A DNA stretch of 64,000 nt from Flavobacteriaceae bacterium (GCA_018402135.1 JAGYJF010000003.1:248001-312000); one strand, 5' to 3'. Positions 23,780 through 32,402 are shown, numbered from the stretch's first letter. Notes: a model not told the origin generated them from the letters alone. A program made the numbers and translations.

Positions 23780-24136
23780 ATGAACCTCTGGTACGTTTAC
23801 ATCATGACAAACAAAACAAATGGCGTTTTATATATTGGCGTTACAGACAACATTGAAGAAAGAGTAAAAGAACATAAGTTAAAATTATATCCAAAGTCGT
23901 TTACGGCAAAATACAACTGTAATAAGCTTGTCTATTTCGAGGAGTTTAACAAGGGAGCAGAGGCAGCTTTAAGAGAAATACAGTTTAAAAAATGGAAGCG
24001 AAATTGGAAAATACAATTGATTGAAGAAATGAATGCGAGTTGGATGGATTTAAGCATGAACTGGAACCTAAATTCCTGTAAAAGCAGGAATCTCGTTCGC
24101 AAAAATGACATGTTTAATCAGCTAACGAGAAATTAA
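23780..24136 (+). CDS. GIY-YIG nuclease domain protein within a palindromic-repeat cluster
   Basis: A 118-residue single-domain GIY-YIG protein (UPF0213/UvrC-N-like). The signature is WYVYIMTNKTNGVLYIGVTDNI, followed by the conserved Arg/His helix (EERVKEHK) and the later catalytic Glu region with LVYFEEF and AALREIQFKKWKRNWKIQLIEEMN. It is expected to cut DNA. The last 20 or so codons run through a CCTGT-AAAA-GCAGG hairpin, so the native protein probably ended near MNASWMDLSMNWN and was extended by the repeat. Hairpins flank it on both sides, which suggests that this gene and the repeats belong to one small mobile or domesticated unit. Confidence 0.8.
   Translation: MNLWYVYIMTNKTNGVLYIGVTDNIEERVKEHKLKLYPKSFTAKYNCNKLVYFEEFNKGAEAALREIQFKKWKRNWKIQLIEEMNASWMDLSMNWNLNSCKSRNLVRKNDMFNQLTRN
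24072..24091. repeat. Palindromic repeat inside the end of the GIY-YIG gene
   Basis: ATTCCTGT-AAAA-GCAGGAAT followed by CTCGT and AAAAATGA, the same orientation and flank as the copy at 23693. The two make a direct repeat around the GIY-YIG gene. Confidence 0.8.
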
Positions 24137-24187
24137 AATAAGTTTGAGAAAGTTATATTTGAAAACTTAGAATAAATAGAGAAAGAG

Positions 24188-24207
24188 ATACCTGCTTTCG
24201 CAGGTAT
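24188..24207. repeat. Palindromic repeat, opposite orientation
   Basis: ATACCTGC-TTTC-GCAGGTAT, a perfect 8-bp stem, first of two copies 40 bp apart before the nucleotidyltransferase start. Confidence 0.85.
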
Positions 24208-24227
24208 GATGTATAACCTTTAAAAGG

Positions 24228-24245
24228 TACCTGCTTTCGCAGGCA
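24228..24245. repeat. Palindromic repeat next to the nucleotidyltransferase start
   Basis: TACCTGC-TTTC-GCAGGCA ends 5 bp before the ATG at 24251, where a ribosome would bind. It has the same orientation as the copy at 24188. Confidence 0.85.
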
Positions 24246-24250
24246 TTTGT

Positions 24251-25270
24251 ATGAAAATAATAGTACCCATGGCCGGACGCGGCTCCAGATTAAGACCGCA
24301 CACCTTAACCACTCCCAAACCGCTAATACCGGTAGCTGGGCAACCCATTGTGCACCGCTTGGTGAAGGACATTGCCAAAGTGCTCAATCAACCCATTGAA
24401 GAAATAGCCTTTGTTTTGGGCGATCCTGCATTTTTTGGAGATGATGTGGTAAATAGTTTAACCGAGCTAGCCCAATCGCTCGGTGCCAAAGCCAGTATTT
24501 ATCGCCAAGACCAACCTTTAGGCACTGGGCACGCTATTATGTGTGCCAAACCATCACTTTCAGGACCAGCGGTTATCGCCTATGCCGACACGTTAATTCG
24601 TGCTACCTTTAACCTTGATCCAGAAGCTGATGCGGTAATTTGGACTAAAGAAGTTGAAAATCCCGAGGCATTCGGTGTGGTGAAATTGAATGACCAACAA
24701 CACATTGTTGAATTAGTAGAAAAACCAAGCAGCTTTGTGTCTAACCAAGCGGTGATTGGCATCTATTACTTTAAAGATGTTGCTATTTTAAAAGAAAAAC
24801 TTCAAGAAGTTTTAGACGAAAACATCACCAATGGTGGCGAGTATCAAATTAACGATGGCATTAAACGCATGATGGCCGAAGGACGCATTTTTAAAACAGG
24901 AACTGTTGATGAATGGATGGATTGCGGTAACAAAGCCGTTACCATCGAAACCAATAGCAAAATGTTAGGCTTTCTAAAAGAAGACAACCAAGAGGTTTTA
25001 ATATCAAATTCTATAAATCAATTTAATACAACCATTCTGGAACCCTGCTTTATTGGTGAAAATGTAGTTTTAAAAGATTGTATTATTGGCCCTTACGTAT
25101 CTATTGGTAACAATTGTAATTTAGAAAACACCAGCGTTAAAAATAGCTTAATACAAAACAATACCAAGATTATAAACGCTAAATTAGACCAAGCAATGAT
25201 AGGTAATAACGTTCATTTTGATGGTGAGTTTAAAAGCATTAGTATCGGCGATTATTCAGTATTAGAGTAA
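24251..25270 (+). CDS. Sugar-phosphate nucleotidyltransferase
   Basis: A 339-residue enzyme that activates a sugar 1-phosphate with an NTP for glycan synthesis. The N-terminal Rossmann-like domain has the pyrophosphorylase loop MAGRGSRLRPHTLTTPKPLIPVAGQPI (residues 7-33) and the substrate motif WMDCGNKAVTIE around 217-230. The C-terminal third (about 255-339) has hexapeptide left-handed beta-helix rungs (I-L-E-P-C-F-I-G-E-N-V-V-L-K-D-C-I-I-G). This is the glucose-1-phosphate thymidylyl/uridylyl-transferase-like architecture; the exact sugar is not decidable. A palindromic hairpin fills its leader and may hinder ribosome binding. Confidence 0.85.
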   Translation: MKIIVPMAGRGSRLRPHTLTTPKPLIPVAGQPIVHRLVKDIAKVLNQPIEEIAFVLGDPAFFGDDVVNSLTELAQSLGAKASIYRQDQPLGTGHAIMCAKPSLSGPAVIAYADTLIRATFNLDPEADAVIWTKEVENPEAFGVVKLNDQQHIVELVEKPSSFVSNQAVIGIYYFKDVAILKEKLQEVLDENITNGGEYQINDGIKRMMAEGRIFKTGTVDEWMDCGNKAVTIETNSKMLGFLKEDNQEVLISNSINQFNTTILEPCFIGENVVLKDCIIGPYVSIGNNCNLENTSVKNSLIQNNTKIINAKLDQAMIGNNVHFDGEFKSISIGDYSVLE

Positions 25271-25349
25271 GTTTTTGAATGAGTTTGAATTTTTTACATA
25301 TTTTGGAATAACTATTGATACCTAGCGTTATTACAGTACAATTAGCATT

Positions 25350-26717
25350 ATGTTCGTGAGACAATCAGCATTGGTTATTATCTTTTTATTGGGATTAATT
25401 TTTAATCCATCAGATATCTATGCGCAAATTGATTTCAACAAAAAACCAGATGATGACTTGGGAAATGTTGAAGATAAGTTTCAAGAACTGTTTTTTGAAG
25501 CGCTGAAACAAAAGGGCATAGAAAATTATCAGCGCGCCATAGACGCTTTGCTAAAATGTGAGGAACTCAATAAAGAAGAAGCCGTTATTTATTTAGAATT
25601 AGGTAAAAATTACAGTCAGTTAGAGCAATTTAATCTTGCGGAAGAAGCTTTGCTAAAAGGGCTAAAAATCACACCACAAAACGAATGGCTGTTAGACCAA
25701 CTTTACGAAGTTTATACACAGCAAAACAACATTCCGAAGGCTATCGAAACGGTTAAGAAACTAGTAGAAGTGCATCCCGATTACAAACAAGATTTAGCAA
25801 CCTTATACATAAGACAAAAACAATTTGACGACGCTTTAAAGTTATTGGATGAACTTGATAAAAATTTGGGTTCGTCACCTGTGCGCAACAACATGCGAAA
25901 CGAAATTTACAAACAAACCGCTGGCGATGACAGTCAGATAACGGATTTACAACATCGCATCAAAAGCAATCCAAAAAACGAAAGCAATTATTTGGCCTTA
26001 ATTTACAGTTACCAACAAAACGGCAATCAGGAAAAAGCTTTTGAAACCGCTCAAAATCTACTAAAAGAAATTCCCGAATCGGAGCTGGTACATGTAGCCC
26101 TATATGAGTTTTATTTACAGAACAATCAGGCGGAAGGCGCGTTTAAATCGGCTGAAAAAGCCCTGATTAGCGCTGAGGTTAATAACAATGACAAAACAAA
26201 AATCCTTCAAAATTTAGTGAATTTCGCAGGCAATAATCCGCAATACGAAAAGAAATTAATCGCTTTAACCTCGCTAATTAGCAGTGATCAAAGTTCAGAA
26301 TCCTTGAGTGAAGTAGCCAGTTACTACCTTCAGTCGGGCGATAAACAAAAAGCATTAGAAAGCTACCAAAAGGCACTTCAGCAAAACCCAACAGATTTCA
26401 CCTTAATTAAAAACAGTTTATTGTTGCAATTAGATTTACAGTTATACGATAATGCTGCGAAAGAAAGCGCGCAAGCCATTAGTTTATTTCCGGCGCAACC
26501 ATTATTGTATTTATTAAATGGTGTTGCGCAAAACAACTTAAAAAATCCTGATAAAGCCATTGAGAATTTAGAAATGGGCTTAGATTTTTTAATCGACGAT
26601 AAAAAAATGGAGGCCGATTTTTACCAACAGCTAAGTATTTCGTATCAACTTAAAGATAATATTACCAAAAGCAAAACGTTTGCTGAAAAGGCAGCTGCCA
26701 TCATAAAAGCCCAATAA
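25350..26717 (+). CDS. Exported tetratricopeptide repeat protein
   Basis: A 455-residue protein with an N-terminal signal peptide (about 1-25, ending near SDIYAQ) and tandem TPR-like helices to the C-terminus, for example AIYLELGKNYSQLEQFNLAEEALLKGLKITP and ASYYLQSGDKQKALESYQKALQQNP. It lies directly upstream of a DUF4292 lipoprotein and an EnvC-type protein, with gaps of 5 and -4 bp. That trio is a conserved flavobacterial unit linked to envelope maintenance. TPR arrays here probably serve as a periplasmic scaffold. No enzyme motif. Confidence 0.8.
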   Translation: MFVRQSALVIIFLLGLIFNPSDIYAQIDFNKKPDDDLGNVEDKFQELFFEALKQKGIENYQRAIDALLKCEELNKEEAVIYLELGKNYSQLEQFNLAEEALLKGLKITPQNEWLLDQLYEVYTQQNNIPKAIETVKKLVEVHPDYKQDLATLYIRQKQFDDALKLLDELDKNLGSSPVRNNMRNEIYKQTAGDDSQITDLQHRIKSNPKNESNYLALIYSYQQNGNQEKAFETAQNLLKEIPESELVHVALYEFYLQNNQAEGAFKSAEKALISAEVNNNDKTKILQNLVNFAGNNPQYEKKLIALTSLISSDQSSESLSEVASYYLQSGDKQKALESYQKALQQNPTDFTLIKNSLLLQLDLQLYDNAAKESAQAISLFPAQPLLYLLNGVAQNNLKNPDKAIENLEMGLDFLIDDKKMEADFYQQLSISYQLKDNITKSKTFAEKAAAIIKAQ

Positions 26718-26722
26718 CTTGT

Positions 26723-27505
26723 ATGCTTAACAGAATTTCCATTTTTAGAATCGCAACGCTTTGCGTGTTATTATGTGCAATGTCATGTAAAAGCAGTAAA
26801 ACGTTTGTAAGCAATGGTGAGGTGAATGATAATATTTCTGCAAGGCAATTAATACGTGCGGTTGAGAAAAGCAATACCGATTTTAAAACCTTTCAGTCCA
26901 GGTTGAATTTAGAATATTCTGAAGGTGAAAAGTCACAAAGCTTTAACTTAACATTACGAATAGAGAAGGACGAAACCATTTGGTTGAGCGCAACATTGGG
27001 ATTGGCTAGAGCGATTATCACCCCTGAAAAAGTGCAGTTTTACGATAAAATAAACAACCAATATTTTGCTGGTGACTATTCAATATTGAGTGATTTTTTA
27101 GGCACCGAACTCGATTTTTTCCAGTTGCAAAGTTTACTTTTGGGCGAATCTATTGTAGATTTAAATAAAGGAACTTACAACCTGGCAAATTCGGTAAATT
27201 CTTATGGGCTACAGCCAAAACAGCAGAAGACATTATATAATTTATTGGTATTGTTTAATCCTTCACATTTTAAAATGGATGGATTTTCAATATCGCAGCC
27301 ACGTGAGAACAGACAGCTAATGACGAATTACAAAAGCTTTCAAAAGGTGAACAATAAATTATTTCCTGAGCAAATAGACATCATTGCTACTGAAGATAAC
27401 GAATCGGTTTTTATTAAATTGGAAATGAAATCTATAAGTTTGAATGAAGCATTGCGTTTTCCATTTAGAATTCCCAGCGGTTACAAAGAAATTGTTTTAA
27501 AATGA
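26723..27505 (+). CDS. DUF4292 lipoprotein
   Basis: A 260-residue lipoprotein with signal peptide and lipobox AMSCKSSKTF (Cys near residue 22). The mature part is a large beta-rich domain resembling the LolA/LolB-like DUF4292 family: short strands with KTFQSRLNLEYSEGEKSQSFNLTLRIEKDETIWLSA, then PEKVQFYDKINNQYFAGDYS. By fold analogy it may bind lipid or lipoproteins in the periplasm, but this is inference. It overlaps the EnvC-like gene by 4 bp (ATGA), so they are coupled. Confidence 0.8.
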   Translation: MLNRISIFRIATLCVLLCAMSCKSSKTFVSNGEVNDNISARQLIRAVEKSNTDFKTFQSRLNLEYSEGEKSQSFNLTLRIEKDETIWLSATLGLARAIITPEKVQFYDKINNQYFAGDYSILSDFLGTELDFFQLQSLLLGESIVDLNKGTYNLANSVNSYGLQPKQQKTLYNLLVLFNPSHFKMDGFSISQPRENRQLMTNYKSFQKVNNKLFPEQIDIIATEDNESVFIKLEMKSISLNEALRFPFRIPSGYKEIVLK

Positions 27506-28713
27506 TTGTGAAAGTGTATCGTATTTTAGTAGTGGTATTATTGTTTCAAACCTTTGTGTTCGGACAAAGCGATAAACAAAAAGCGCTCGAAACCCAGCGC
27601 ATTCAACTTCAAAAGGAAATAACGCAAATTAACAGTTTGTTGTTTTCAAATAAGAAAAAAGAAAAGTCGGTTTTAAACATGGTTGAAGACCTTAACTATA
27701 AAATCCGTGTAAGGCAAAATCTTATAAAAATCACCAATGAGCAAGCTAATTTACTCACTAGAGAAATTAACGATAACCAAAATCAAATTTCAAACCTTAG
27801 AGAACAACTCAAACAGCTAAAGGAAGATTATGCGGGTATGATTGTGAAATCCTATAAAAGCAAATCGCAGCAAAGTAGGATTATGTTTCTACTCTCTTCC
27901 GACGATTTTAAACAAGCCTATAAACGATTACAATATATTCAGCAATACGCCGATTATCAAAAACAACAAGGTGAAGCCATTAAGCAAAAAACCGAAACAC
28001 TCCAAGTGTTAAACTTAACCCTTTCTAAACAAAAGGAAGACAAGCAAAAACTTATTGAAGAAAACCGCAAAGCTAAAGCCGATTTAGAATCCGATTTAAA
28101 ATCGCAAAATACTTTAATGGCCAGTATTAAAAGTGAGCTTAAGCAATTTGCCACACAAATCAAAACCAAGCAACAAGAAATTGACCGTATAGATGCTGAA
28201 ATCAAAAAACTAATTAGAGAAGCCATCGCAAGCTCTAACAAAGCATCTGGTAACACTACCAATACGGGAAAATTTGTACTAACGCCAGCCGGTAAGGCTT
28301 TGGCAGCGAATTTCGTCGCCAATAAGGGTAAATTACCTTGGCCGGTTGAGCGCGGTGTTATTAAAATGCGATACGGCACACAACGTTCGCTGATAGACAA
28401 TACGGTTACAATTAAAAGCAACGGCATTAGAATTGCCACTGAACAAAACGCACAGGTAAAAGCAGTATTTGAAGGCGAAGTATTTGCGGTGCAATTGATT
28501 AAATTTAGCAATCCGTCGGTGTATATCAAACACGGTAACTACATTTCCATTTATACCAATTTATCGAAAGTATTGGTAAAAAAAGGCGATAAGGTTTTTA
28601 CAGGACAGAACATTGGCGAAGTGTTTACTGATATTAACGGCGAAACTATGTTACGGTTTTCTATATACAAAGAAGACCAAACTGAAAATCCTGAAGTGTG
28701 GTTGGCTAAATAG
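27502..28713 (+). CDS. EnvC-like murein hydrolase activator with degenerate M23 domain
   Basis: A 403-residue exported protein: signal peptide (about 1-22, ending VFGQ), long coiled coil (about 25-250) and C-terminal LytM domain (about 270-400). The usual metal and catalytic residues are missing: the H-x3-D motif reads SNGIRIAT and the final H-x-H reads MLRFSI. That is the hallmark of EnvC/NlpD-type activators, which switch on amidases for cell separation rather than cut wall themselves. It is the last gene of the TPR-DUF4292-EnvC unit and convergent with the thioesterase gene. Confidence 0.87.
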   Translation: MIVKVYRILVVVLLFQTFVFGQSDKQKALETQRIQLQKEITQINSLLFSNKKKEKSVLNMVEDLNYKIRVRQNLIKITNEQANLLTREINDNQNQISNLREQLKQLKEDYAGMIVKSYKSKSQQSRIMFLLSSDDFKQAYKRLQYIQQYADYQKQQGEAIKQKTETLQVLNLTLSKQKEDKQKLIEENRKAKADLESDLKSQNTLMASIKSELKQFATQIKTKQQEIDRIDAEIKKLIREAIASSNKASGNTTNTGKFVLTPAGKALAANFVANKGKLPWPVERGVIKMRYGTQRSLIDNTVTIKSNGIRIATEQNAQVKAVFEGEVFAVQLIKFSNPSVYIKHGNYISIYTNLSKVLVKKGDKVFTGQNIGEVFTDINGETMLRFSIYKEDQTENPEVWLAK

Positions 28714-28727
28714 GCTTAAAAACCTTC

Positions 28728-29237
28728 TTAAATAAATAAGGCTTTTAATTCGGTAGCATCGTGTGGTTTCATTTTGCCAGCCAAAACCAATGCCAATTGT
28801 TTACGACGTAAGGCGGCGTTATAGCGTTCTTTTTCTAAATCTGTTTCGGGGATTAAATCAGGTACGGCAACAGGTCGCCCAGTTTCATCAACGGCTACAA
28901 ACGTATAAATAGCTTCGTTGGCTTTGTCTTTGCTGCCTGATTCGCGGTCTTCAATCCAAACATCCAAAAACACTTCCATCGAGGTTTTAAAAGCGCGCGA
29001 TACCTTAGCTTCCACAGTTACCACACTACCCAACGGAATAGCACGATTAAAAGCCACATGATTAACCGAAGCCGTTACCACAATACGGCGGGAGTGCCTG
29101 CGTGCGGCAATACTGGCAGCGCGATCCATACGCGCCAACAATTCGCCACCAAAAAGGTTGTTAATAGGGTTGGTTTCACTGGGTAAAACCAAATCGGTCA
29201 TGATAGTTAATGAGTTTTGGGCTGTATTGGGTTGCAT
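28728..29237 (-). CDS. Acyl-CoA thioesterase (hotdog fold, BACH type)
   Basis: A 169-residue single-hotdog thioesterase that releases fatty acids from acyl-CoA in the cytoplasm. Conserved segments are PSETNPINNLFGGELLARMDRAASIAARRHS and ASVNHVAFNRAIPLGSVVTVEAKV, with the Asp and Asn/Thr positions of the BACH/YciA group. Length is normal for a one-domain enzyme. A good promoter lies about 25 bp upstream. Confidence 0.9.
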   Translation of the reverse strand: MQPNTAQNSLTIMTDLVLPSETNPINNLFGGELLARMDRAASIAARRHSRRIVVTASVNHVAFNRAIPLGSVVTVEAKVSRAFKTSMEVFLDVWIEDRESGSKDKANEAIYTFVAVDETGRPVAVPDLIPETDLEKERYNAALRRKQLALVLAGKMKPHDATELKALFI

Positions 29238-29262
29238 GGGTTTAAATATGAATTATACCATT

Positions 29263-29294
29263 CAAAGGTACGGCTAAAATTGAAATCAATCCAA
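29263..29294 (-). promoter_or_regulatory. Promoter of the acyl-CoA thioesterase gene
   Basis: On the minus strand TTG (29294-29292), 21 bp, then TACCTTTG (29270-29263). This fits the Bacteroidota consensus, and the -33 part lies inside the end of the HU/SPOR gene. Confidence 0.55.
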
Positions 29295-30224
29295 CTGCTT
29301 CACCAACAACCAAGCTTCCTTATTATGAGTAGCTCTAATGCTTCTCAATGTGTTTAAAGCTTCAATGCGGTCGCTGTAACTGCCGTAAACTACTTCGTGT
29401 AGTCCGTATTTGTTAACCCCAATTTTTCTAGCTTTAAAACCAGCTTCTATAAGTTGTTGTACTTTTTTGTCGGAGTTTTCTTCAACCCTAAACGCACCCG
29501 CCACAATATGATAATTACCACTTTGTTTGTTGAGTGTTAAGGTAGCAACAGGTAACGGATTTGAAATAACAAAAGTCGCTTCTTGAACTTTTTTATCTAC
29601 ATGCTCATGAGCTTGTTCTTGCGCCGCAATATTGTGCTCTTCAATAGTATTTACATATTGATTGGTATAAACAGCACCGGCAATCGCCAGTCCTAAAACG
29701 GCAATGGCAGCATATTTTAAATACGATCTTGAGCGTCGTTTTTCAGTGCTAACAGCAATCGGGATGACATTTTCGAGAGCTTCAACTTCAGCTTTATAAA
29801 CCTCACGTTTAATATCCGTACTTGTAAATTGCGCCAAACCAAAGGCATCGGTAAGGTAGTTGATTTGTTGGGATGGTTCAAACAAAATGCGGCCTTCGCT
29901 ATTCAATTTTAATTCACCTATGTGTTGAAAAACAATCACTTCACCTTGGGTTAAAAATGATTTAATTTCCTTTACCTGCTTTTCAATTTTATGAGCAGCA
30001 ACTTCATAGGGGATTTTTTCAACCTCAGCTAAATAGTTGGCAAGTAAGCCATCGTTATTTTTAATCTGCTCATTAAAAGTGAGTACTTTTTTCGGCGGAT
30101 AAAATGAATTGGTACCACTGTGTAATTTCGCCGAAACCTTGTTGGTGACAAAAGCGCCCAGTTCTGGAATGGTTACGCAGTCGTAACGGTAAAGTAAATC
30201 GCTTATAAAATTATCTAATCGCAT
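29286..30224 (-). CDS. HU-CCDC81/SPOR domain membrane protein
   Basis: A 312-residue inner-membrane protein. The N-terminal 150 residues are the two bacterial HU-CCDC81 domains (IPELGAFVTNKVSAKLHSG, then a second around EIKSFLTQGEVIVFQHIGEL). One membrane helix follows (about 168-188) and a periplasmic SPOR domain ends the chain (about 228-312, YHIVAGAFRVEENSDKKVQQLIEAG). SPOR domains bind denuded glycan at division sites. The family is Bacteroidota-specific and thought to link nucleoid or cytoplasm to septal wall; direct function is unknown. Divergent from dprA. Confidence 0.85.
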   Translation of the reverse strand: MRLDNFISDLLYRYDCVTIPELGAFVTNKVSAKLHSGTNSFYPPKKVLTFNEQIKNNDGLLANYLAEVEKIPYEVAAHKIEKQVKEIKSFLTQGEVIVFQHIGELKLNSEGRILFEPSQQINYLTDAFGLAQFTSTDIKREVYKAEVEALENVIPIAVSTEKRRSRSYLKYAAIAVLGLAIAGAVYTNQYVNTIEEHNIAAQEQAHEHVDKKVQEATFVISNPLPVATLTLNKQSGNYHIVAGAFRVEENSDKKVQQLIEAGFKARKIGVNKYGLHEVVYGSYSDRIEALNTLRSIRATHNKEAWLLVKQLD

Positions 30225-30282
30225 AAAACAAAGTTAAAATTTTTTGAATTTGAATTATATTTAGGCTGTTATAGTTATTAAC

Positions 30283-30299
30283 AACGCAAAATTTGCGTT
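30283..30299. promoter_or_regulatory. Perfect palindrome between the HU/SPOR gene and dprA
   Basis: AACGCAAA-A-TTTGCGTT, 8-bp arms with one central base, centred 34 bp before dprA and 67 bp before the HU/SPOR gene. Position and symmetry suit an operator shared by divergent genes. Confidence 0.45.
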
Positions 30300-30324
30300 C
30301 TTGTAATAGTTTTTAATTTTTTAA

Positions 30325-31428
30325 ATGACTAAAGAACAATTACTTTATACTCTCGCTTTACAACATGTGCCAAACATTGGCGGTATTACTGCAAAGAAAT
30401 TGATTAATCATTGCGGCGATGCCGAAACCGTTTGGAAAGAACGTAAGCATAAGTTGCTAAAAATTGATGGTATTGGCACTACTGTAATTAACACACTTAA
30501 AGAATCACAACATTTAAAAGCCGCTGAAGAAGAGCTTAAATTTATAGAAAACAACCACATTGTTTGTCATTATTTTACCGACTCCGATTACCCTGAAAAA
30601 TTAAAACACTGTATTGACAGTCCAATATTATTATTTCAAACAGGGAACATCAATCTTAAAAAACAACGCATCATCAGTATTGTTGGTACCAGAAAAATTA
30701 CGGTTCACGGAAGTGCTTTTTGCGAAAAATTAGTTGAAGAATTAGCGCCATTTAACCCGGTTATTGTCTCTGGGTTTGCTTATGGTACCGATATTACAGC
30801 ACAAAAAGCTGCGGTTAAACACAATTTGCAAAACATAGGCTGCTTGGCGCATGGTTTAAACCAGATTTACCCAAAGGCTCACAAAAGATATATGAAAGAC
30901 ATTGAAGCCAACGGTGGATTTTTCACCGATTTTTGGAGCAGTGATGTGTTTGACCGCAACAACTTTTTAAAGCGCAATCGTATAATTGCCGGTTTAAGCG
31001 AAGCCACAATAGTGATTGAATCGGCTGAAAAAGGTGGTAGTTTGGTAACGGCCGATATCGCCAATAGTTATAATAGAGATGTTTTTGCAGTGCCAGGAAG
31101 AATAACCGATAGTATGAGTATAGGCTGCAACAATTTGATAAAATTTCAAAAAGCGCACTTGTTGTCGACCCCTATGGATATACCGTTTATGCTGAATTGG
31201 AAACTGGAAGAAGACCAAAAACCAGCCGTTCAAAAACAGTTGTTTGTTGAATTGGATTCCGAAGAAAAAATTGTCTATAACTTCTTAAAGGACAATGGTA
31301 AAGAAATGTTAGATGTGGTTGCCTTAAAATGCAATATGCCTACTTTTAAAATTGCCGGCATTTTATTGAATATGGAATTAAAAGGTGTTATAAGACCGCT
31401 GCCGGGGAAGTTGTTTGAGGTGATTTAA
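30325..31428 (+). CDS. dprA: DNA-processing protein DprA
   Basis: A 367-residue protein that loads RecA on incoming single-stranded DNA during natural transformation. An N-terminal helix-hairpin-helix part (NIGGITAKKLINHCG, LKIDGIGTTVI) precedes the Rossmann-like DprA core with SIVGTRKITVHG, VIVSGFAYGTDITAQKAAV and the C-terminal half with IAGLSEATIVIESAEKGGSLVTADIA. A winged-helix-like domain ends the chain. Length is standard. Its stop overlaps the trpS stop in a shared TTAA. Confidence 0.95.
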   Translation: MTKEQLLYTLALQHVPNIGGITAKKLINHCGDAETVWKERKHKLLKIDGIGTTVINTLKESQHLKAAEEELKFIENNHIVCHYFTDSDYPEKLKHCIDSPILLFQTGNINLKKQRIISIVGTRKITVHGSAFCEKLVEELAPFNPVIVSGFAYGTDITAQKAAVKHNLQNIGCLAHGLNQIYPKAHKRYMKDIEANGGFFTDFWSSDVFDRNNFLKRNRIIAGLSEATIVIESAEKGGSLVTADIANSYNRDVFAVPGRITDSMSIGCNNLIKFQKAHLLSTPMDIPFMLNWKLEEDQKPAVQKQLFVELDSEEKIVYNFLKDNGKEMLDVVALKCNMPTFKIAGILLNMELKGVIRPLPGKLFEVI

Positions 31429-32396
31429 TATCCCAATACTGTTCTCACCCTACCCAAAACCTCATTAGCAACCTTAGAAGCTTTTTCAGCGCCAGATGTT
31501 AACACTGCATCAATAGCATCGGTATTATTGATGTAATAGTTGTAGGCTTCTCTTGGTTTGGCGAATTTTTCCAAAATTAACTCAAACAAGGCCTGTTTGG
31601 CATGGCCATAGCCATAACCACCTTTTTCATAGTTGGCTTTCATGGTGGTTACATCGGTTTTGTCGGCTAGTAAGCTATAAATTGCAAAGCAATTACAGGC
31701 ATTCCAATCTTTAGGTGCTTCTAAAGGTGTACTATCGGTTTGAATGCTCATAATTTGTTTGCGCAACTGCTTTTCCGGTAGAAAAATGTCGATGATGTTA
31801 CCTTTACTTTTGCTCATTTTCTCACCATCAGTACCAGAAATAAGCATGGTGTCTTTTTGTGTGTCAGCCTCGGGTAGCACAAAAACCTCTGCATTCATAC
31901 GGGAGTGAAATCGGGATGCTACATCGCGAGTCATCTCAATGTGCTGTTGCTGGTCTTTACCAACAGGCACAATTTCAGCATCGTATAATAAAATGTCAGC
32001 CGCCATCAGCATCGGGTAGCTAAACAATCCAGAATTGACATCTTCTAACCTATCAGCTTTATCCTTAAAACTATGTGCCAAGGTGAGTCTTTGATACGGA
32101 AAAAAGCAACTTAAGTACCACGATAGCTCCGTAACTTGAGGCACATCACTTTGTCTGTAAAACACTGTTTTTTCAGGGTTCAAGCCAAATGCCAACCAGG
32201 CAGCGGCCGTAGAATAGGTGTTTTGCCTAAGCGTTTGAGCATCTTTTATCTGGGTAAGCGAATGTAAATCTGCTATAAATAAAAACGATTCATTGTTTAT
32301 GTTTTCCGACAGTTTAATTGCTGGAATGATCGCGCCTAAAATATTACCTAGATGTGGCGTGCCGGTGCTTTGTATGCCTGTGAGTATTCTTGCCAT
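31425..32396 (-). CDS. trpS: Tryptophanyl-tRNA synthetase
   Basis: Class I synthetase that charges tRNA(Trp). The HIGH-like motif is GTPHLGNILG near the N-terminus and the KMSKS motif is intact (GEKMSKSKGN). I place the start at the ATG 32394-32396 (MARILTGIQSTG, 323 residues). The longer frame from 32444 adds 16 residues read from a palindromic repeat and overlaps the predicted promoter, so it is not real. The leader carries a 7-bp stem hairpin that ends 6 bp before this ATG. Confidence 0.95.
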   Translation of the reverse strand: MARILTGIQSTGTPHLGNILGAIIPAIKLSENINNESFLFIADLHSLTQIKDAQTLRQNTYSTAAAWLAFGLNPEKTVFYRQSDVPQVTELSWYLSCFFPYQRLTLAHSFKDKADRLEDVNSGLFSYPMLMAADILLYDAEIVPVGKDQQQHIEMTRDVASRFHSRMNAEVFVLPEADTQKDTMLISGTDGEKMSKSKGNIIDIFLPEKQLRKQIMSIQTDSTPLEAPKDWNACNCFAIYSLLADKTDVTTMKANYEKGGYGYGHAKQALFELILEKFAKPREAYNYYINNTDAIDAVLTSGAEKASKVANEVLGRVRTVLGY

Positions 32397-32402
32397 GTTC
32401 AC

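Noticed and set aside
24251-25270. Nucleotidyltransferase and flippase as one capsule cluster
   Set aside because: Only two such genes are present, separated by dut and a repeat insert; no further glycosyltransferases or polymerases lie near.
27957-28529. 190-codon open frame opposite the EnvC-like gene
   Set aside because: Composition (Ser/Leu-rich) is what the complement of a Lys/Gln-rich coiled coil gives; no independent signal.
27502-28713. EnvC-like protein as part of the M23 effector system
   Set aside because: Its M23 domain lacks the metal ligands, it has a long coiled coil, and it sits in a conserved envelope unit far from the island.
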